A DNA stretch of 64,000 bases from Diphasiastrum complanatum. Taxonomy: Eukaryota > Streptophyta > Lycopodiopsida > Lycopodiales > Lycopodiaceae. The notes beneath the pieces were generated by a model. It was not told the origin of the DNA. It ran no database searches and was given only the letters and a program-made list of their open reading frames with translations. Location of the stretch: positions 1 to 64,000 of the forward strand of contig MU831916.1 in the NCBI GenBank assembly GCA_029204225.1, given 5' to 3'. Below, in pieces: positions 20,998 to 33,810 of this stretch (position 1 is its first letter; every line of letters begins with the position of its first letter). The position numbers were made by a program, and so were the translations under genes.

Positions 20998-22140
20998 TAT
21001 TACAAGTTACTAAAGGAATCTATGGATGTTTTTGTGTGGGACTTAAAGGATTTAAAAAGTATTCCTAGCAAATTTGGAGATCACCGAATTGATTTAAAGG
21101 CAGATGCTCTACCAATTCGACAAAGGCAATACAGATTGAATCCCAAATATTCCCTGATGGTGAAAGAAGAACTAGATAAGTCTCTTGAAGCCGGGATAAT
21201 TTATCCAGTTCTAAGCAGTGAATGGGTATCACCCATTGTGGTGCATCAACAAAAAATGATTATCATCCTTTGCCATTTACAAATACGATATTGAATAAAG
21301 TTGCTGGTTTTGAAAGATATAGTTTTCTGGATGGTTTTTCTGGTTACTATCAAGTTCAAATTAGACCAGAGGATCGAGATAAAATGACCTTTACAACAAA
21401 TTGGGGTACCTATGCATATAACATAATTCCATTTGGACTTTGCAACGCACCTGCCACATTTCAAAGAATGATGATAGTCATATTTTAAGACTTTTTGAGA
21501 AAATTTTTGAAAATATTTATAGATGATTTCTGTATCTTCAGTTCACATAAAGAACATTTGGAGAAGCTTCAACAGATGTTAAAAAGATGCTAAGAAACAT
21601 CCTTTCACTACATCCCGAGAAAAGCTACTTTGGGATGACTGAAGGCATTCTTTTGGGTCATTGAATTTCAGAACGAAGTATCGAAGTTGATCAAGATATA
21701 ATCAAAGTTATTGATGCACTCTTACCCCCCAACCAATCTGAGGGAGTTAAGAGGTTTTCTTGGCCATTTGGGCTGTTATTGAAGATTTATTCAGTATTAT
21801 ATTGTTCTGGTAGCTCCTTTGAATAAGTTATTACAAGAAAAATGTTATATACGAATGGAGTGCAGATTTCTAGAAGTCTTTTGAAGAACTGAAAATTAAA
21901 TTAAAGACTGCTCCAATCTTACGACCCCTAATTGGACCAGGAAATTTCGTGTTTATGTGGACACCTCTTCTTTTGCAATTGGAAGCATTCTGAGTCAGAA
22001 AACTGGTGCCAAAAGAGATTATCCGATATATATTATGCAGGCAGACAATTATCTGCATCTGAAAAGAATTACTCTGCTATTGAGCGAGAAACTTTGAGAA
22101 TGATTTATTTGATAAAGAAATTTCTGTGAAAAATGCAAAT
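20998..22140 (+). pseudogene. Ty3/gypsy RT-RNase H remnant
   Basis: The sense frames read DLKSIPSKFGDHRIDL, RQRQYRLNPKYS, LEAGIIYPVLSSEWVSPIV, then after a frameshift at about 21245 FLDGFSGYYQVQI and IPFGLCNAPATFQRMM. After a stop comes FIDDF, the gypsy catalytic F/YxDD box, at about 21520. RNase H-like pieces (APILRPLIGPGNF, SASEKNYSAIERETL) follow to 22130. Several stops and frameshifts make it dead. It is the target of E1; 15723-15758 is its left continuation. Confidence 0.85.
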
Positions 22141-22159
22141 AGGTTATCTATGTTAGTTG

Positions 22160-22884
22160 TAGGGGTCTTACATTTTTCTATGTCAAGCATCTTGGTGTAG
22201 AATATTGATAGGATCAAAATTGGCATAGGAAAATTAGTCAAATCCACATGTAATGCCTCTATTGAGCCAAAGTAGTGTAAGAGGTGAAACGTGAGCTAAA
22301 TAGATTGTTGACAAGTGTTTTGTTTTAGTTTGATGTGTGACAAGTCAAAGTTCAAAAGGTCCAATAGAATTTAGAGGTGGAAGCATCAATGGTCCAATAG
22401 GATTTGAGTTATGCTTGAGAATGAACCAATAGAATTAAGAGGTGGATGCATTAGTGGTCTAGTAGAATTAAACAGTTGTAAATATGAGGTCCAATGTTTG
22501 GATTAGCTCATGGATCTACTAGTATCATTGTACTACTCATTCTATGCTAAGTAATTTGGAGATCAATCAAGACTTTGAGTCTAAGTGTTTACTTGGTTTC
22601 TCTCTCTACCTAAGAACAATTGATTACATTCTCTCTCTACCCGAGAGTAGGAATTTTCCATACTTAGTTTTTTGAAAGAAAATCTTCTCACATGTGTGTA
22701 TGTACTTTGGTATTGAGTAAATGCATGTGGTACTGTGTTTTTGCCTTTGAGGGTGAGATAGATCTTGAATCTTAATCTAATCTTTCACATTGTGCATTCA
22801 ATCCAATCTTGATCATTGTGCATTCACACACTTTAGGAGATCTAAATCACACTTAGTGGACACTCCACAAGTGTGAAATTCACA
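22160..22884 (+). repeat. Copia 5' LTR (start approximate)
   Basis: It ends ...gtgtgaaattcaca directly before a PBS. The left end could not be fixed, because the partner LTR is not in the window. It contains 'tctctctctacccgagag', as does the LTR at 28564-29245, so the two families are related. Confidence 0.65.
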
Positions 22885-22897
22885 TGGTATCAGAGCC
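22885..22897 (+). other. Copia PBS (initiator tRNA-Met)
   Basis: tggtatcagagcc directly follows the LTR end. This fixes the orientation and 5' end of the element. Confidence 0.88.
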
Positions 22898-23626
22898 TAC
22901 CTAAGGTTACCATGCATTTCTCATCATTAGTATGGAAATTATTGCATCAATAGTGAGCTAGAAAGTGACTAGACTCATTTTCCTAGCTATCTTGTTTAAT
23001 CTTGGATCAAAAGAGATCAATAGGGCATTGATTGGGTCTGACCTGGTATAGTACAGAATCAAGTGGTTAGACATGTGTGAGGAACATCCAATTTCAGTTT
23101 GAGAGTTCGCTTTCATATTTGATCCAAAAATCTTGTTAGATAGCTTGTTTGAAAGCTAGTTTTGTCTAGTTTTTGTAGCAATCAGTTTCATTCCACTTGG
23201 TTGAGCGAATCAAAAGTTATAAGCTTTTGAAGAGGGTTAGGTACGACACCTAGGCCTGGGTGGACACATTTGGTTTGGTCAAAAGATTGCCTGTTTGATC
23301 TTAAATCACAGTTGAAAACTTGTCAATCTCATCTATTTGAGATCTAGGCACTGTTTTGAGATCTTAGCCATTTTGTTTCATACAATATCATTGTATTTGA
23401 GTCAAATTTGGTTTCTTAGTGTATTTCACACATGCCAAGTGTGTTTGATCCTAACTTTGCCCATACTCCATCATTTCATGTGAAGTAGATCTAGTTTTAG
23501 AGAGATTGCTAGAGCTTGTGAGAACCATCTCACAGTTTGTTGCAAGATCTTGCATAGGAGTTGGTAGCACACCATTATTGGAGTAGCAACACTTTTTGTT
23601 CATCATTTGAGGTCATTTCACTTTAT
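22898..23626 (+). other. Copia leader, non-coding
   Basis: Untranslated leader of the element whose Gag starts near 23627. There is no conserved frame. Confidence 0.55.
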
Positions 23627-25929
23627 ATGGCTTCAATGGGTTCATTCTTGTTGGAACCAAGTGAGGGATTGTCCACCTCCAATTATTCAAGATAGAAGTT
23701 GAGGATGGAGTCCATCTTGATACTTCAAAATGTGATGGACATTGTTGTTGAACTTGAAGAAGAGCCTCAAGTTCTTCAAGAGGTTCAAAAATACAAGAAG
23801 AGAGCTAGGACATCAAGATGAATGTCTCTAATGAGATATTGAGGGAGATTGGTACTTGTACTACAGCCAAAGAAGCTTGGGATTGTCTCAAGACTATCTA
23901 TGAGGCTAAGAACACCTCTAGGCTCCTCACTCTTAGAAATCAGATCTACCAAACTAGTCAAAAGAGTGATGAGAGTGTATCTAATTATGTTTTGAGAGTC
24001 AAGGATATTCATAGGAAGCTTGCATGCATTGGTGACTCAATCAATCAAGATGAGCTAGTCCAAGTCATTCTCAATGGCTTGAGAAGTGAATATGACAACC
24101 TTGTCCAATTTTATGCCATTAAGACGGAGCTACCAAGTTTGGAGGTGCTTATTTCTGAATAATCAAGACAAGAGTACAAACTCTTGAGGATGCACAAGCT
24201 ATCACTCAATCATAATGACGACAAAGCTTTATTTGCCAAGGACAAGCACAAAGGGAGGAGCAAGAACCAATATCAACAATCCTCAAGCAAGGAAAAAGCC
24301 AAAGACAAAGACAAAGATGAGGAGGAAGATGATTCCTCTAGTGCTTCTATATCTAATCTCAAGAAGAGATCAAGTGCTTTTCTTGTGGCAAGAAAGGCCA
24401 TTATGCCACCAATTGCTTCAAGAAGAAAAATCAACTCAAGCAAGCCAACATCTCCAACGAGAAAGAAGACACTATTGCAAGTGATGGAGAGGGATCTCTT
24501 ATGGTCTCTAGCTTCTCATCCTCTCCTTTCAAGAAGGATGGATTATGGTATATCGATAGTGGAGCTTCTCCACATATGTGTAGCTCCAAGGACTCTTTCT
24601 CTTCTATTGCTCCTTATGATGGAGCCAAGAAATCAATATACACTGCAAATGATTTTGAATGTCCAATTGAAGGAATAGGGACTATTCCCTTGAAGTTTGC
24701 ACCTTCTAAAGTTCTTTCTCTTGCTAAAGTTTCTTTTTGTACCTAAGCTTACAAATAATCTTATTAGTGTTGGCCAATTGCTTGATAATGGCCTTGATGT
24801 GAAATTCAATATTGATACTTGTACTATCAAAAAGAATGATGAGATACTTGTACTAGGATCTAGATTTGGAGGCATCTATAAGCTAGATCCAAGAGAAAGT
24901 GTAAATACTTGTATTGTTGCTTTTGTGAACAAGCTATCTATGGAGGAGTTATGGCATAGGAGGTTGGGACATCCCAACTACAAATCCATGTTCTCTATGA
25001 TCAAAGAAGCCAAAGCTATTGGCTTGCCAAAGTCATTTTCCAAGGAGATCAAGCCATGTGAGACTTGTTCTATTGCTAAATCTCACAAGAAGCCATTTAC
25101 AAGATCTTCTATCAAGAGTAAGCATCCTTTGGAGTTGATCCACTCAGATGTTCATTTTTCATCATCTATTACCGAGGGAGGAGCCACTTGCTTTGTGACT
25201 TTTATTGATGATTTCACAAGATTCACTTGGATATATCTTCTTGATTCTAGATCTATGATGTTTGATCATTTCATTATTTTCAAAGCTGATGTTGAGAAGA
25301 AATTCTCATTAAAGATTAAAGCTTTTAGATGTGATGGAGGTGGAGAGTATATCTCCAACAAATTCCATGACTCTTGTGAGCTTGAGGGCATTAAAAGGAA
25401 GTTCTCTTGTGCGTACTCTCCATCTCAAAATGGAATGGCCAAAAGAAAGAATAGATCCTTATGTAAATGTGCCAAAGCCATAAGGATTGAGGCATTTTTT
25501 CCAAAAGACTTTTGGGGAGAAACCATAAGTTGTGCAAATTATTTTTGCAATAGACTCCCACATATTGCTCTTGGACAAAAGTCACCATATGAGATCTTAT
25601 TTATGAAGAAGCCTAAGGTTGATCACCTTAGAGTCTTTGGATGCATATGTTTTGCCCATATTCCCTTGGAAACAAGGAAGAAAGATGATCCTACTTCTTG
25701 CAAAGAGATCATGGTTGGATATTTATCCACCAAGAAGGCCTATAGAGTCTTTATACTCTCTACCTCAATTGTGATTGAGAGTGGAGATGTTATTTTTCAT
25801 GAAGAGCAAAAATCCAATTTGGAAGGTGCCGAGATCAAGGCATCTCTAGATGCATCACCAACTATTGCTATTGAAGACAATTATGATGTGATGGGGTCGA
25901 GAATTGAAGAGGAGTCTCCTCGGATATGA
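23627..25929 (+). pseudogene. Copia gag-protease-integrase, 3' truncated
   Basis: Gag begins MASMGSFLLEPSEG and breaks early (stops near 23700 and 23818). It continues as NVSNEILREIGTCTT and VQVILNGLRSEYDNLVQF, then shifts frame through a lysine-rich, knuckle-like region at 24360-24480. The protease motif is WYIDSGASPHM (24545-24580). Integrase has H-H-C-C residues (HRRLGHPN; CETC), HSDVHF, RCDGGGEY (a C replaces the usual S before the D) and NGMAKRKNR, where the expected catalytic Glu of NGVAER is Lys. The frame ends RIEEESPRI at 25929, where R1 sequence starts. RT, RNase H and the 3' LTR are absent. The integrase would be inactive. Confidence 0.85.
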
Positions 25930-25935
25930 CATGAG

Positions 25936-26522
25936 ATGATCATCAAGGGACGACTATTTCAGATTGGACTTGAGTCTTTGGATGGACAAGACTTACAGGT
26001 GGGATTCATAATGGAATCATGAAGCTGTAGACGCAAATGGGCAAAGTGTGAAGCTTTGGGAGCCAGCTCTAGGTTGGAGAGCTGATGGAGATCGCACGAG
26101 GTCATTAGAGGAGTTCTAAATCCAAAAAAGACCTTTTGTAAAGATTCTTTTTATATTTTTTCTTAATGTTTTCTTACACGTGGGCCAATCAAAACACTCA
26201 AATTTGAAATCTACGTAACGTAACATTTTAGTGGTAAGGCCGAATTTAGCGGAGTTTGGTGCATTGGAAAGTGCTCAACAAGGGCTTTCTAATGATATGT
26301 TACATGACATACTTTTGAGCTACGATAAAAAAGTTATGGCAAGTCAAAAGTATTAGTGCTATAATATTTTAATAATATAAACTACATCTTGCACGAATTC
26401 TTAAAGGGTCTTTTTGGAGCTCAAAACTCCCCTAATGGTGATCGGAGGGCAAGCACCATGATGGGTGTTTCGCTAGCGATCTACTAGAGGGGACACTAAT
26501 GGCGAGGACTTCATGGTGTGCT
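25936..26522 (-). repeat. R1 repeat fragment, inverted, split by a MITE
   Basis: 25946-26095 and 26441-26522 together match the reverse complement of 3629-3846. The two parts are interrupted at gatcg by the TIR element at 26095-26440, so the R1 fragment is older than that insertion. Confidence 0.75.
26095..26440. mobile_element. MITE-like element with terminal inverted repeats
   Basis: The left end reads cattagaggagttctaaat (from 26103) and continues tccaaaaaagacc. The reverse complement of the right end (from 26437) reads cattaggggagttttgagct then ccaaaaagacc. It is about 345 bp, AT-rich and has no coding capacity. The uninterrupted R1 copy at about 3706 shows the empty site, ggagatcggaggg. 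The candidate TSD is atcg (26091-26094 and 26441-26444). The exact ends and superfamily are uncertain. Confidence 0.68.
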
Positions 26523-27316
26523 AGATTGTTTCCATATCTTTGTGGGTTTTTCTTGAGTTTCATTTGTTGATTTTCAAGGGAGTGCTTAGTGAATTGGAAC
26601 AGGTTCAAAGAGAGGATCAGATCATTCCAACATGGCAACCTCAAGTGGCTTCATGTTGGAAGACAATGATAGGCTTACCTCAGCAAATTATTCTACTTGG
26701 AAGGTGAGGATGGAATTTTTACTTGAGATGAATGATTTGATGGATATTGTTGTAGATGTGGGGGAGATACCTTTGGCACCACACGATCAATTGAGGCATG
26801 AAAAGAGGGCAAAGAAAGCTTTACATGTGATCAAGATGAATGTGACTAATGAACTTCTCAAGGAAGTTGGTAAGTGCACAACATCAAGTGAGGCTTGGGA
26901 ACCTTTGAAGAAGACTTACGAGTCCAAGTCTACATCTAGGTTCCTAAACCTAAGAAACCTAAGGAGGAAAATTTTTCAAAGTCTTCAAAAGAAGGATGAA
27001 GGTGCTCATGCTTTTGTTTTGAGAGTTAAAGCTTTGCGTGATGAACTTGCATGGTTAAGGATGTAGGCTTCTATCAAGAGGAGGTGTATCTTCTACATCT
27101 CAAGTTGGAGAGGAGGAAGCTATGTTCATCAAAGGCAAGTTCAAGGGAAAAGGCAAAATCAAGTGGTCAAAGAGTCAAGATTAAGGCGAGCCTTCTACTT
27201 TTGTTGGCAAGAAGAAAGATAGATCCAAATTAAAATGCTTCTATTATGGAGTCAAAGGGCATTTTGCTAGTGATTTCTGTCAAAAATCAGAGAATAGAAC
27301 TCAAATAAATCTACAA
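26523..27316 (+). pseudogene. Copia gag remnant (E2/C-like Gag)
   Basis: A short leader (tccatatctttgtgggttt...) like that at 38130 is followed by Gag from 26632: MATSSGFMLEDNDRLTSANY, then KMNVTNELLKEVGKCTTSSE. It is broken at 27065 by a stop. The knuckle near 27235 reads KCFYYGVKGHFAS, with the second zinc Cys replaced by Tyr. The element is cut at about 27316. Its closest relative here is the Gag of E2. Confidence 0.8.
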
Positions 27317-27910
27317 AAGATCAATAAGAGTGATTGGCAACTTGGAATGTTGATTCATCTCCAAACTAGCTTCTACTTGATAATTTCTACATATCCAAGC
27401 AAGAACAATCATGAATAATGATCATAAGCCTTCAGACATGTAAAGTATAGTTATTGTACAGCCTGCTAATAGAAAATATGTTTACTTATAAGATCCTAAG
27501 CATTCACTCACAAAGAACATGCATAGAGAAGTGAAATCACCAAGATTGCTCCCAAATCAATGTTTCTCATCATTAACCTCAAAATGGATCTCACATGGAT
27601 GATATATACAAAATCTTCATAATCTCTCTCTAAGCCATATCCAGCATGTGTGAGACAGCTCATAGTGCTTATCCATATCCACTTTGGCTAAGAATCCACT
27701 AATTTGCCACATCATCATTGGTGACTGTTGTTGACCTTCTAGACTCCTACAATCTAGGAGATAACTCCTACAATCTAGAAGATTTGACATTTGACTTAAA
27801 TAAAATCTAAATACAATGGATCTAAAATTTATGCTTGACCTTTCACACATGTGATCCACATAGATATCAAACTAATTACATTTACAAGGTAAAAATTGTA
27901 AAATCTAACA
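27317..27910 (-). repeat. Copia 3' LTR, minus sense (left end approximate)
   Basis: It ends ...attgtaaaatctaaca at 27910, followed by ctcctcaattttt, which on the minus strand is a polypurine tract abutting an LTR that starts TGTTAGATTTTAC. This is the same layout as E1. The left boundary is not defined. Confidence 0.6.
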
Positions 27911-28563
27911 CTCCTCAATTTTTAACTTGATACATCTATGGTACATCTATCTACAACACCTAAGGCTGATCTTAACTTGATAAATGAAACCTTTGGCAAG
28001 GCTTTAATGAGTAGATCAGAAGGCAATCTAAAGAAGATATATGTTGTAATTTGTTCTCCTTTTCTTGAACCTTTTCCCTCACAAAATGGTGAGCAATCTC
28101 TATGTGCTTGTTCCTTGCATAAAATGTGGGATTGGTTGCTAATGCTTGGCTTGATTGGTTGTCACAATAGATAATAGACTACTCCTTGGCCTCCATGACT
28201 TGTAGCTCCACCAATAGCCTCTTTAACCACAAGACTTCTTTTGTTGTTGATGTCAAAGCCTTGTGTTCCGACTCGATTGAAGATAGAGATATTGTATTTT
28301 GCTTTTTGGAAAGCCAAGATACTATGCCATCACATAGAAAGGTGGCAAAAGCACTTGGAATTCCTATCCACCTTATCACTTGCAAAATCAGCATCCAAAC
28401 AGGCCCTCAAAGCAAGGTTAGTTCCATGATACAAAATGCCAAAGTTCTTAGTGGCCGAGATGTACCTCAACACTCTTTTAGCATTTTTCCAATGACAAAC
28501 CAATGGATTTTGCATAGATTGGCTAAGCTTACCAACACTATAACTTAGATCTGGTCTAGTTAT
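27911..28563 (-). pseudogene. Copia RNase H remnant
   Basis: On the minus strand: TRPDLSYSVGKLSQSMQNP, CHWKNAKRVLRYISATKNFG, then after frame changes DGIVSWLSKKQNTISLSS and KEVLWLKRLLVELQVMEAKE. A stop interrupts it near 28179, and the tail reads ARNKHIEIAHHFVREKV. It is cut at 28563, so RT and upstream domains are absent. Confidence 0.85.
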
Positions 28564-29245
28564 TTTGGGGCTATGCTCACCTTATTTCTTTTGTATATTT
28601 TATTGTACATAGAGGTATGTGAATTGAGCACATAACCTTCTTAGAATAGGTCGAGTTTGTGTTAGGTAGGTTCATTTATGATGTCATGCAAAAGTTTAGA
28701 TAACATGCATAGTCATTCAGAGTGCATGCATGCAACATGCAATCAGTAACATGCAAAGTAGTTTACATGATCTACACATGTCTAGGTTTTGAGAGTTGAC
28801 ATGCAGTACATGCAATATCCATGCATGCAATTTTACATGTGAATCCATGATAGTTGATTTAACTAAGTGAACTGGACTTTCCATGCAACTCCACTATAAG
28901 AATTTGAGCCTCTTTGATGTAGGAAAACTTTGGCTTGTTTTGCCATATTGTGAATTTTGAGATTTTGGTGATTTTGGCTCATTCTCTCTTTACCCGAGTT
29001 CTTGGTGTTGATTTTCTCTCTCTACTCGAGAGCAGGCTATTTTCTCCATAGTGAGCACTTAGAATATTTTCTGATATCCATCTCTCATAGTAAGGAGTTA
29101 GTTTTTTCAGTCTGTTGTATGCCATTATGCTCTTGCCTTGGATTTTTCAAGTAATTTGTTCATTGATCATTCTTGTGCAATCACAACACCTCATAAAGAT
29201 CCTGTAAGGTGTGTGGTGAAGTTCAGATGTGCTAAAAATTTCACA
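28564..29245 (+). repeat. Copia 5' LTR (start approximate)
   Basis: It ends ...gctaaaaatttcaca directly before the PBS at 29246. It shares motifs with the LTR at 22160-22884. The left boundary is taken from where the RNase H fragment stops. Confidence 0.6.
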
Positions 29246-29257
29246 TGGTATCAGAGC
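29246..29257 (+). other. Copia PBS (initiator tRNA-Met)
   Basis: tggtatcagagc directly after the LTR end. Confidence 0.88.
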
Positions 29258-30018
29258 TTCATGCTTTGAAGAGGTGAGGGTGTATACATCAGAACATAAG
29301 TGCTTTTGCTTGCAGGAACTCGGATTTGGGAGAGGAATCCAAACTCGCTGACAAATAAGCCATCTGTGGATCATAAGTGGATCAAATCAAGCCTGATCTG
29401 CTCCAGCTGAGCCTTGTATGGACAGAGAGCTCACACGTGTGAAATCAGCCCTCTTTGTTTGAGTGCTACTTCTCAAGGAATGATATAAATTTGATGTTCT
29501 ATAGCTTGTTGGATAGGTATTGAAGAGTAGATTGTTGTGCTTGAGTTTCTAAATCAATTTGATTTGTTTTTAGAATAGTTTTAGGCAATCAAAAAGATAG
29601 GGAGAGTACTCATCTCATGTGATATGCCAAAAAGAGCACACATCAGTTCTTTTCACCAATATTCTTAATTTTCGTTGTCAATCAAGTAGAATTGGATAAA
29701 GCTGAGTTTTGTGAGATCTTAGACATTTCATTTCACACAAACTCTTGTGTTTAAGTTGAAAGTAAGTTCCTAGAGAGTTTGTCAGTTCTTTGAAACTCGT
29801 GGGAGAGATAGACTTCATACTTGCATGTGCTTCATCTCTTTGATAGAAGCTAGATCCAAATTCAAGGTAGATTGATTTTTTCTGTTGTGAGCTTGATCTC
29901 ACAGTCTGTTGCTAGATTTCATAGGTTGGATCAACATTATAAGTGTTAGATCCTAGATTGAGATAGCAAGCAAGATATTCAATTCCATCCTTGTCATTAC
30001 TAGAATTTCTCAAAGTGA
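29258..30018 (+). other. Copia leader, non-coding
   Basis: Leader of the element with Gag at 30019. It contains a TCACACGTGTGA palindrome at 29431-29442. Confidence 0.5.
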
Positions 30019-31015
30019 ATATGTCTTCAACTGGTTCACATTTTTTGGAGCATAATAAGAGATTAAGATTTTTCAATTATGCAGTGTGGAATATCAGAAT
30101 GGAATCATTATTGATTCTATAGGATGTAATGGACATTGTAAGTGGAGTTGAAGAAGAACTTGCAGCACCTAATGAAGCTGCATCATTCAATAAAAGAACC
30201 AGAATTGCCCTTCAATTCATTAAAATGAATGTCACAAATGAAGTGTTAAGAGAGATCATTACATGCACTACTTCCAAGGAGGCTTGGGACACTCTCAAAA
30301 CAATCTATGAAATTAAGAATACTTCTAGATTGCTTACACTTAGAAATCTAATCTTTCTAAGTTATCAGAGAGTAGATGAGAGTGCTTCATCTTATGTAAT
30401 GAGAGTAAAGGATCTTCATCAAGAGTTAGCTGGTATTGGTGATGCTCTTAAGAACACTGAACTTGTTCAAGTAGTCCTTAATGGACTTAGAGATGAGTCT
30501 GACAATATTGTACACACTTATGTTGTCAGGGAGGAGCTTCCATCCTTGGAGACTCTACAGGAGTTCTCATTGCTGAAGAAAGCAGGCAAGAGAACAAGAT
30601 GTTGAGGATCAACAGACTTTCATTAAAGGATGGTGGAGATGACAAAGCACTCTTTACCAAGGACAAGTCAAGAGGCAAGGGCAAAGGTAAAAAATGCTTC
30701 AAGAAGGACAAAGCCAAAGAAAGTAGTGAGGATCAATCCTCACAAGCTGCAACATCCAGTGGCAAAAAGAAGCTATCAAAGATCAAATATTTCTTTTGTG
30801 GAAAGAAGGGCCACTATGCATCAAACTGTTTCAAGAAGAAGAATTAATCCAAGCAATATAGCCTTACTAATGAGGAAGAGTGTGAGGGTATTGAGAGTGA
30901 AAGAGAGGATTCTTTAATAATGTCTAGCTTTTCATCTTTTCCTTTCAAGAATGAAGAAATATGGTGAATAGATAGTGGGGCTAGTTCCCATATGTCTAGT
31001 TCTAGAAAAATAATA
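30019..31015 (+). pseudogene. Copia gag and start of protease, truncated
   Basis: Gag starts MSSTGSHFLEHNKRL and carries a stop at about 30121. It continues DIVSGVEEELAAPNE, KMNVTNEVLREIITCTTSKE and VQVVLNGLRDESDNI. A frameshift lies near 30570, and the CCHC knuckle FFCGKKGHYASNC is at about 30795. After a stop, the protease motif reads W-stop-IDSGASSHMSSS at 30960-31005. The element ends just before the (GA)n tract. It is related to the element at 23627. Confidence 0.82.
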
Positions 31016-31048
31016 AATTGCTAATTATTTTCAAATTATAATACATAT

Positions 31049-31483
<435 letters not shown>

Positions 31484-31672
31484 GTGAAGGATTTCAGATC
31501 ATTGAAGATCCAATCCATGTCCTTGATCTTTGGTTACAAAAAGGAGCAAACCAACAATCCTGCCAATGTAGAAAAATCAACATCTACATACAAAATGAGA
31601 TGCAAACTCTAAGAGATACTGATCAAACATAAGCCAAAACATAAAACATAGTTGTTGTCCATACAATTACAG
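31484..31672 (-). repeat. Family C LTR fragment (3' end)
   Basis: The reverse complement closely matches 37430-37626, ending ...gatctgaaatccttcaca on the minus strand. Only the last third of the LTR remains. Confidence 0.85.
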
Positions 31673-32235
31673 TACCCTCTTGATTGAAGCCTATACTCCT
31701 CATTTACCAAGATCTCTTGAAAATCCACAATACTTGGCAAAGTCTTTTGAATAGCAAGACTTTGAACAAGATTAGCATGATCATCCAACAAGCCATTAAG
31801 TATAACTTGAACAAGTTCTACTTTCTTAATGCTTTTTATCAATACATGCCAACTCATCATTGAATGCTTTAAGCCTCAAAACAAAAGCACGAGTACTCTC
31901 TTCCTTCTTTTGCAAACTTTGAAAAATTTGCCTCCTAAGAGTAAGCACTTTTGATGTAGACTTGGATTCATAAAGCTTCTTCAAAGCTTTCCAAACCTCC
32001 AAAGATGATGTGGACTTACCAATCTCCTTGAGAAGCTCATTGGTAACATTCATCTTAATCATGTGTAGCTCTCTTGTCATACCTCACTTGACCTTAAGGT
32101 GCTTGAGGCCTCTCCTCCACACCTGCAACAATCTCCATCAACTCATTCATCTCCAATAAGGGCTCCATCCTCACCTTCCAAGTAGAATAGTTGATTGAGG
32201 TAAGCCTATTATTGCCTTCCAACTGTGAAAAATTG
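31673..32235 (-). pseudogene. Copia gag remnant
   Basis: The minus-strand Gag reads NNRLTSINYSTWKVRMEPLL, then HMIKMNVTNELLKEIGKSTS, RRQIFQSLQKKEESTRAFVL and VQVILNGLLDDHANLVQSLA. It has frameshifts near 32085 and 31850. It belongs to the E2/C Gag group and joins an RT fragment of the opposite orientation at about 32235. Confidence 0.82.
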
Positions 32236-32925
32236 CCTACATAAAGCCAACATGCTATGAAGATGCTTGTAAGTCTAAAAGTTGGATGGATGCTATGCAA
32301 GTAGAGTATGATGCTCTTATTGAGAATCATACTTGGGATCTTGTGGATCTTCCTCAAGGGAAGAAACCTCTTGATTGCAAGTGGGTGTTTAGATTGAAGT
32401 ATAATCAAGATGGATCAATAAGCAAGCATAAAGCTAGGCTTGTTGCCAAAGGTTTTTTACAAACCAAAGGCATTGAGTATGATGAGACTTTTGCTCATGT
32501 GGCTAAGCTTGTTACTATCAGGTTGATCATTAGTCTTGCTACAACCTTCAATTGGGAGCTATTCCAACTTGACTTCACAAATGCATTCCTCAATGGTTAT
32601 TTGGAGGAAGAGATCTACATGAGGCAACCCGAGGGCTTCATCAAGGAAAAGCATGAAGGGAAGGTGTGTTTTTTGAAGAAGAGCCTTTATGGGCTCAAGC
32701 AAGCACCTAGAGCATGGTACTCTAGGCTAAACTCTTATCTCATTTCCATCAATTTTGTAATGAGTGCCTATGATCCATCATTGTATATAAGTTTTCATGA
32801 TGGCATGATCATTATTCTTGTTTTGTATGTAGATGACATTATCTTGAGTGGTAATGATCTAGATGGAATTAGAGATGTAAAAATTGCTTTAGCAAAAGAG
32901 TTTAAGATGGTCAATGAATGCTACA
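32236..32925 (+). pseudogene. Copia reverse transcriptase fragment
   Basis: The RT domain is nearly complete: WMDAMQVEYDALIENHTWDL, CKWVFRLKYNQDGSISKHKA, TNAFLNGYLEEEIYM, KKSLYGLKQAPRAWYSRLNS, and the catalytic LYVDDIILSG at about 32820-32850. It ends at AKEFKMV (about 32920). At that point sequence of the opposite strand begins, so the connection and RNase H domains are missing. This is the best-preserved copia RT catalytic region in the window. Confidence 0.9.
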
Positions 32926-33100
32926 TACATATTAGCTCCACTATTGCTAATTGTAGTAAATCCATGAATATCCGAATGTAAAAGTTGAAAAGGCTTTGTA
33001 GATCTAGATATAGATCTAGTATAAGGTAGTCTATGTGACTTAGACAAAGCACAAGACTCACAAACATGTTTGATGCCACTTAAGGAACTTGGAAGACCTA
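32926..33100 (-). pseudogene. Copia integrase N-terminal fragment
   Basis: The minus strand reads IGLPSSLSGIKHVCESCALS, then LLHSDIHGFTTISNSGANMY. This is the zinc-binding CxxC and the start of the catalytic core. It is a short scrap fused to the RT fragment. Confidence 0.75.
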
Positions 33101-33103
33101 TAT

Positions 33104-33810
33104 AAGTATGGTTGGATATTCACGAGGAATCCTCTCCAAACAAGAGTGGTGTGTATGTGTTTGTATATAAGAAATCTAAACAAAATTGAACATAATTGCC
33201 ACAATACAACACATACGAATCTTAAAGTCAATCAAATTCGTATAGTGTCATGTCATTATAGTCAAAAGACAACCATATTTTCTCTTCTCAAGGATGATGC
33301 TATCTTAAGATTTTTCAATAGCATTCTAGAACCGAGATAAACACTCAGGGTATAATAGTAGTTTTTCCCAACCAAATTCCGAACTAATTCACAATAGTAG
33401 CCAAACTTTACCCCAGTCTAGCAGTGGCATATTTGCCTGAGAAGTCATACAACCATAATGTAGGAGGTTGTATGGTTAGAAAATCACATATTTGAAACTT
33501 GTCAATGAAATTACCTTGTCCAATACACATTATAGTGTAGTAGGGGACATGATAATGAAACACAAAGTACAAACCATGTAAGATAGTAATGCCAATAGTG
33601 ACTTTGAAAAACTGAAAACCCAGTATTGTTGGTGAAATGTTACAAGGCAAATCTAGCCAAGTATGGTTGGATTTTTTTAGAGGAATCCTCTCCAACACAT
33701 GAGTGGTGTGTGTGTTTTTGAACCTGACAAATCTAAACAAAACTGCACATTATCACCACAATACCAAGCATATGAATATTAAAGTAAATCAAATTCGTAT
33801 AGAGTCATCA
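33104..33810. repeat. Direct repeats of about 147 bp, 556 bp apart
   Basis: 33104-33250 and 33660-33810 share 'gtatggttggatwtt', 'gaggaatcctctccaa' and 'aatcaaattcgtatag' in the same order, with indels. No coding sequence was seen in or between them. They could be LTR ends of a small degenerate element, but no TG...CA ends or TSD were found. Confidence 0.6.
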
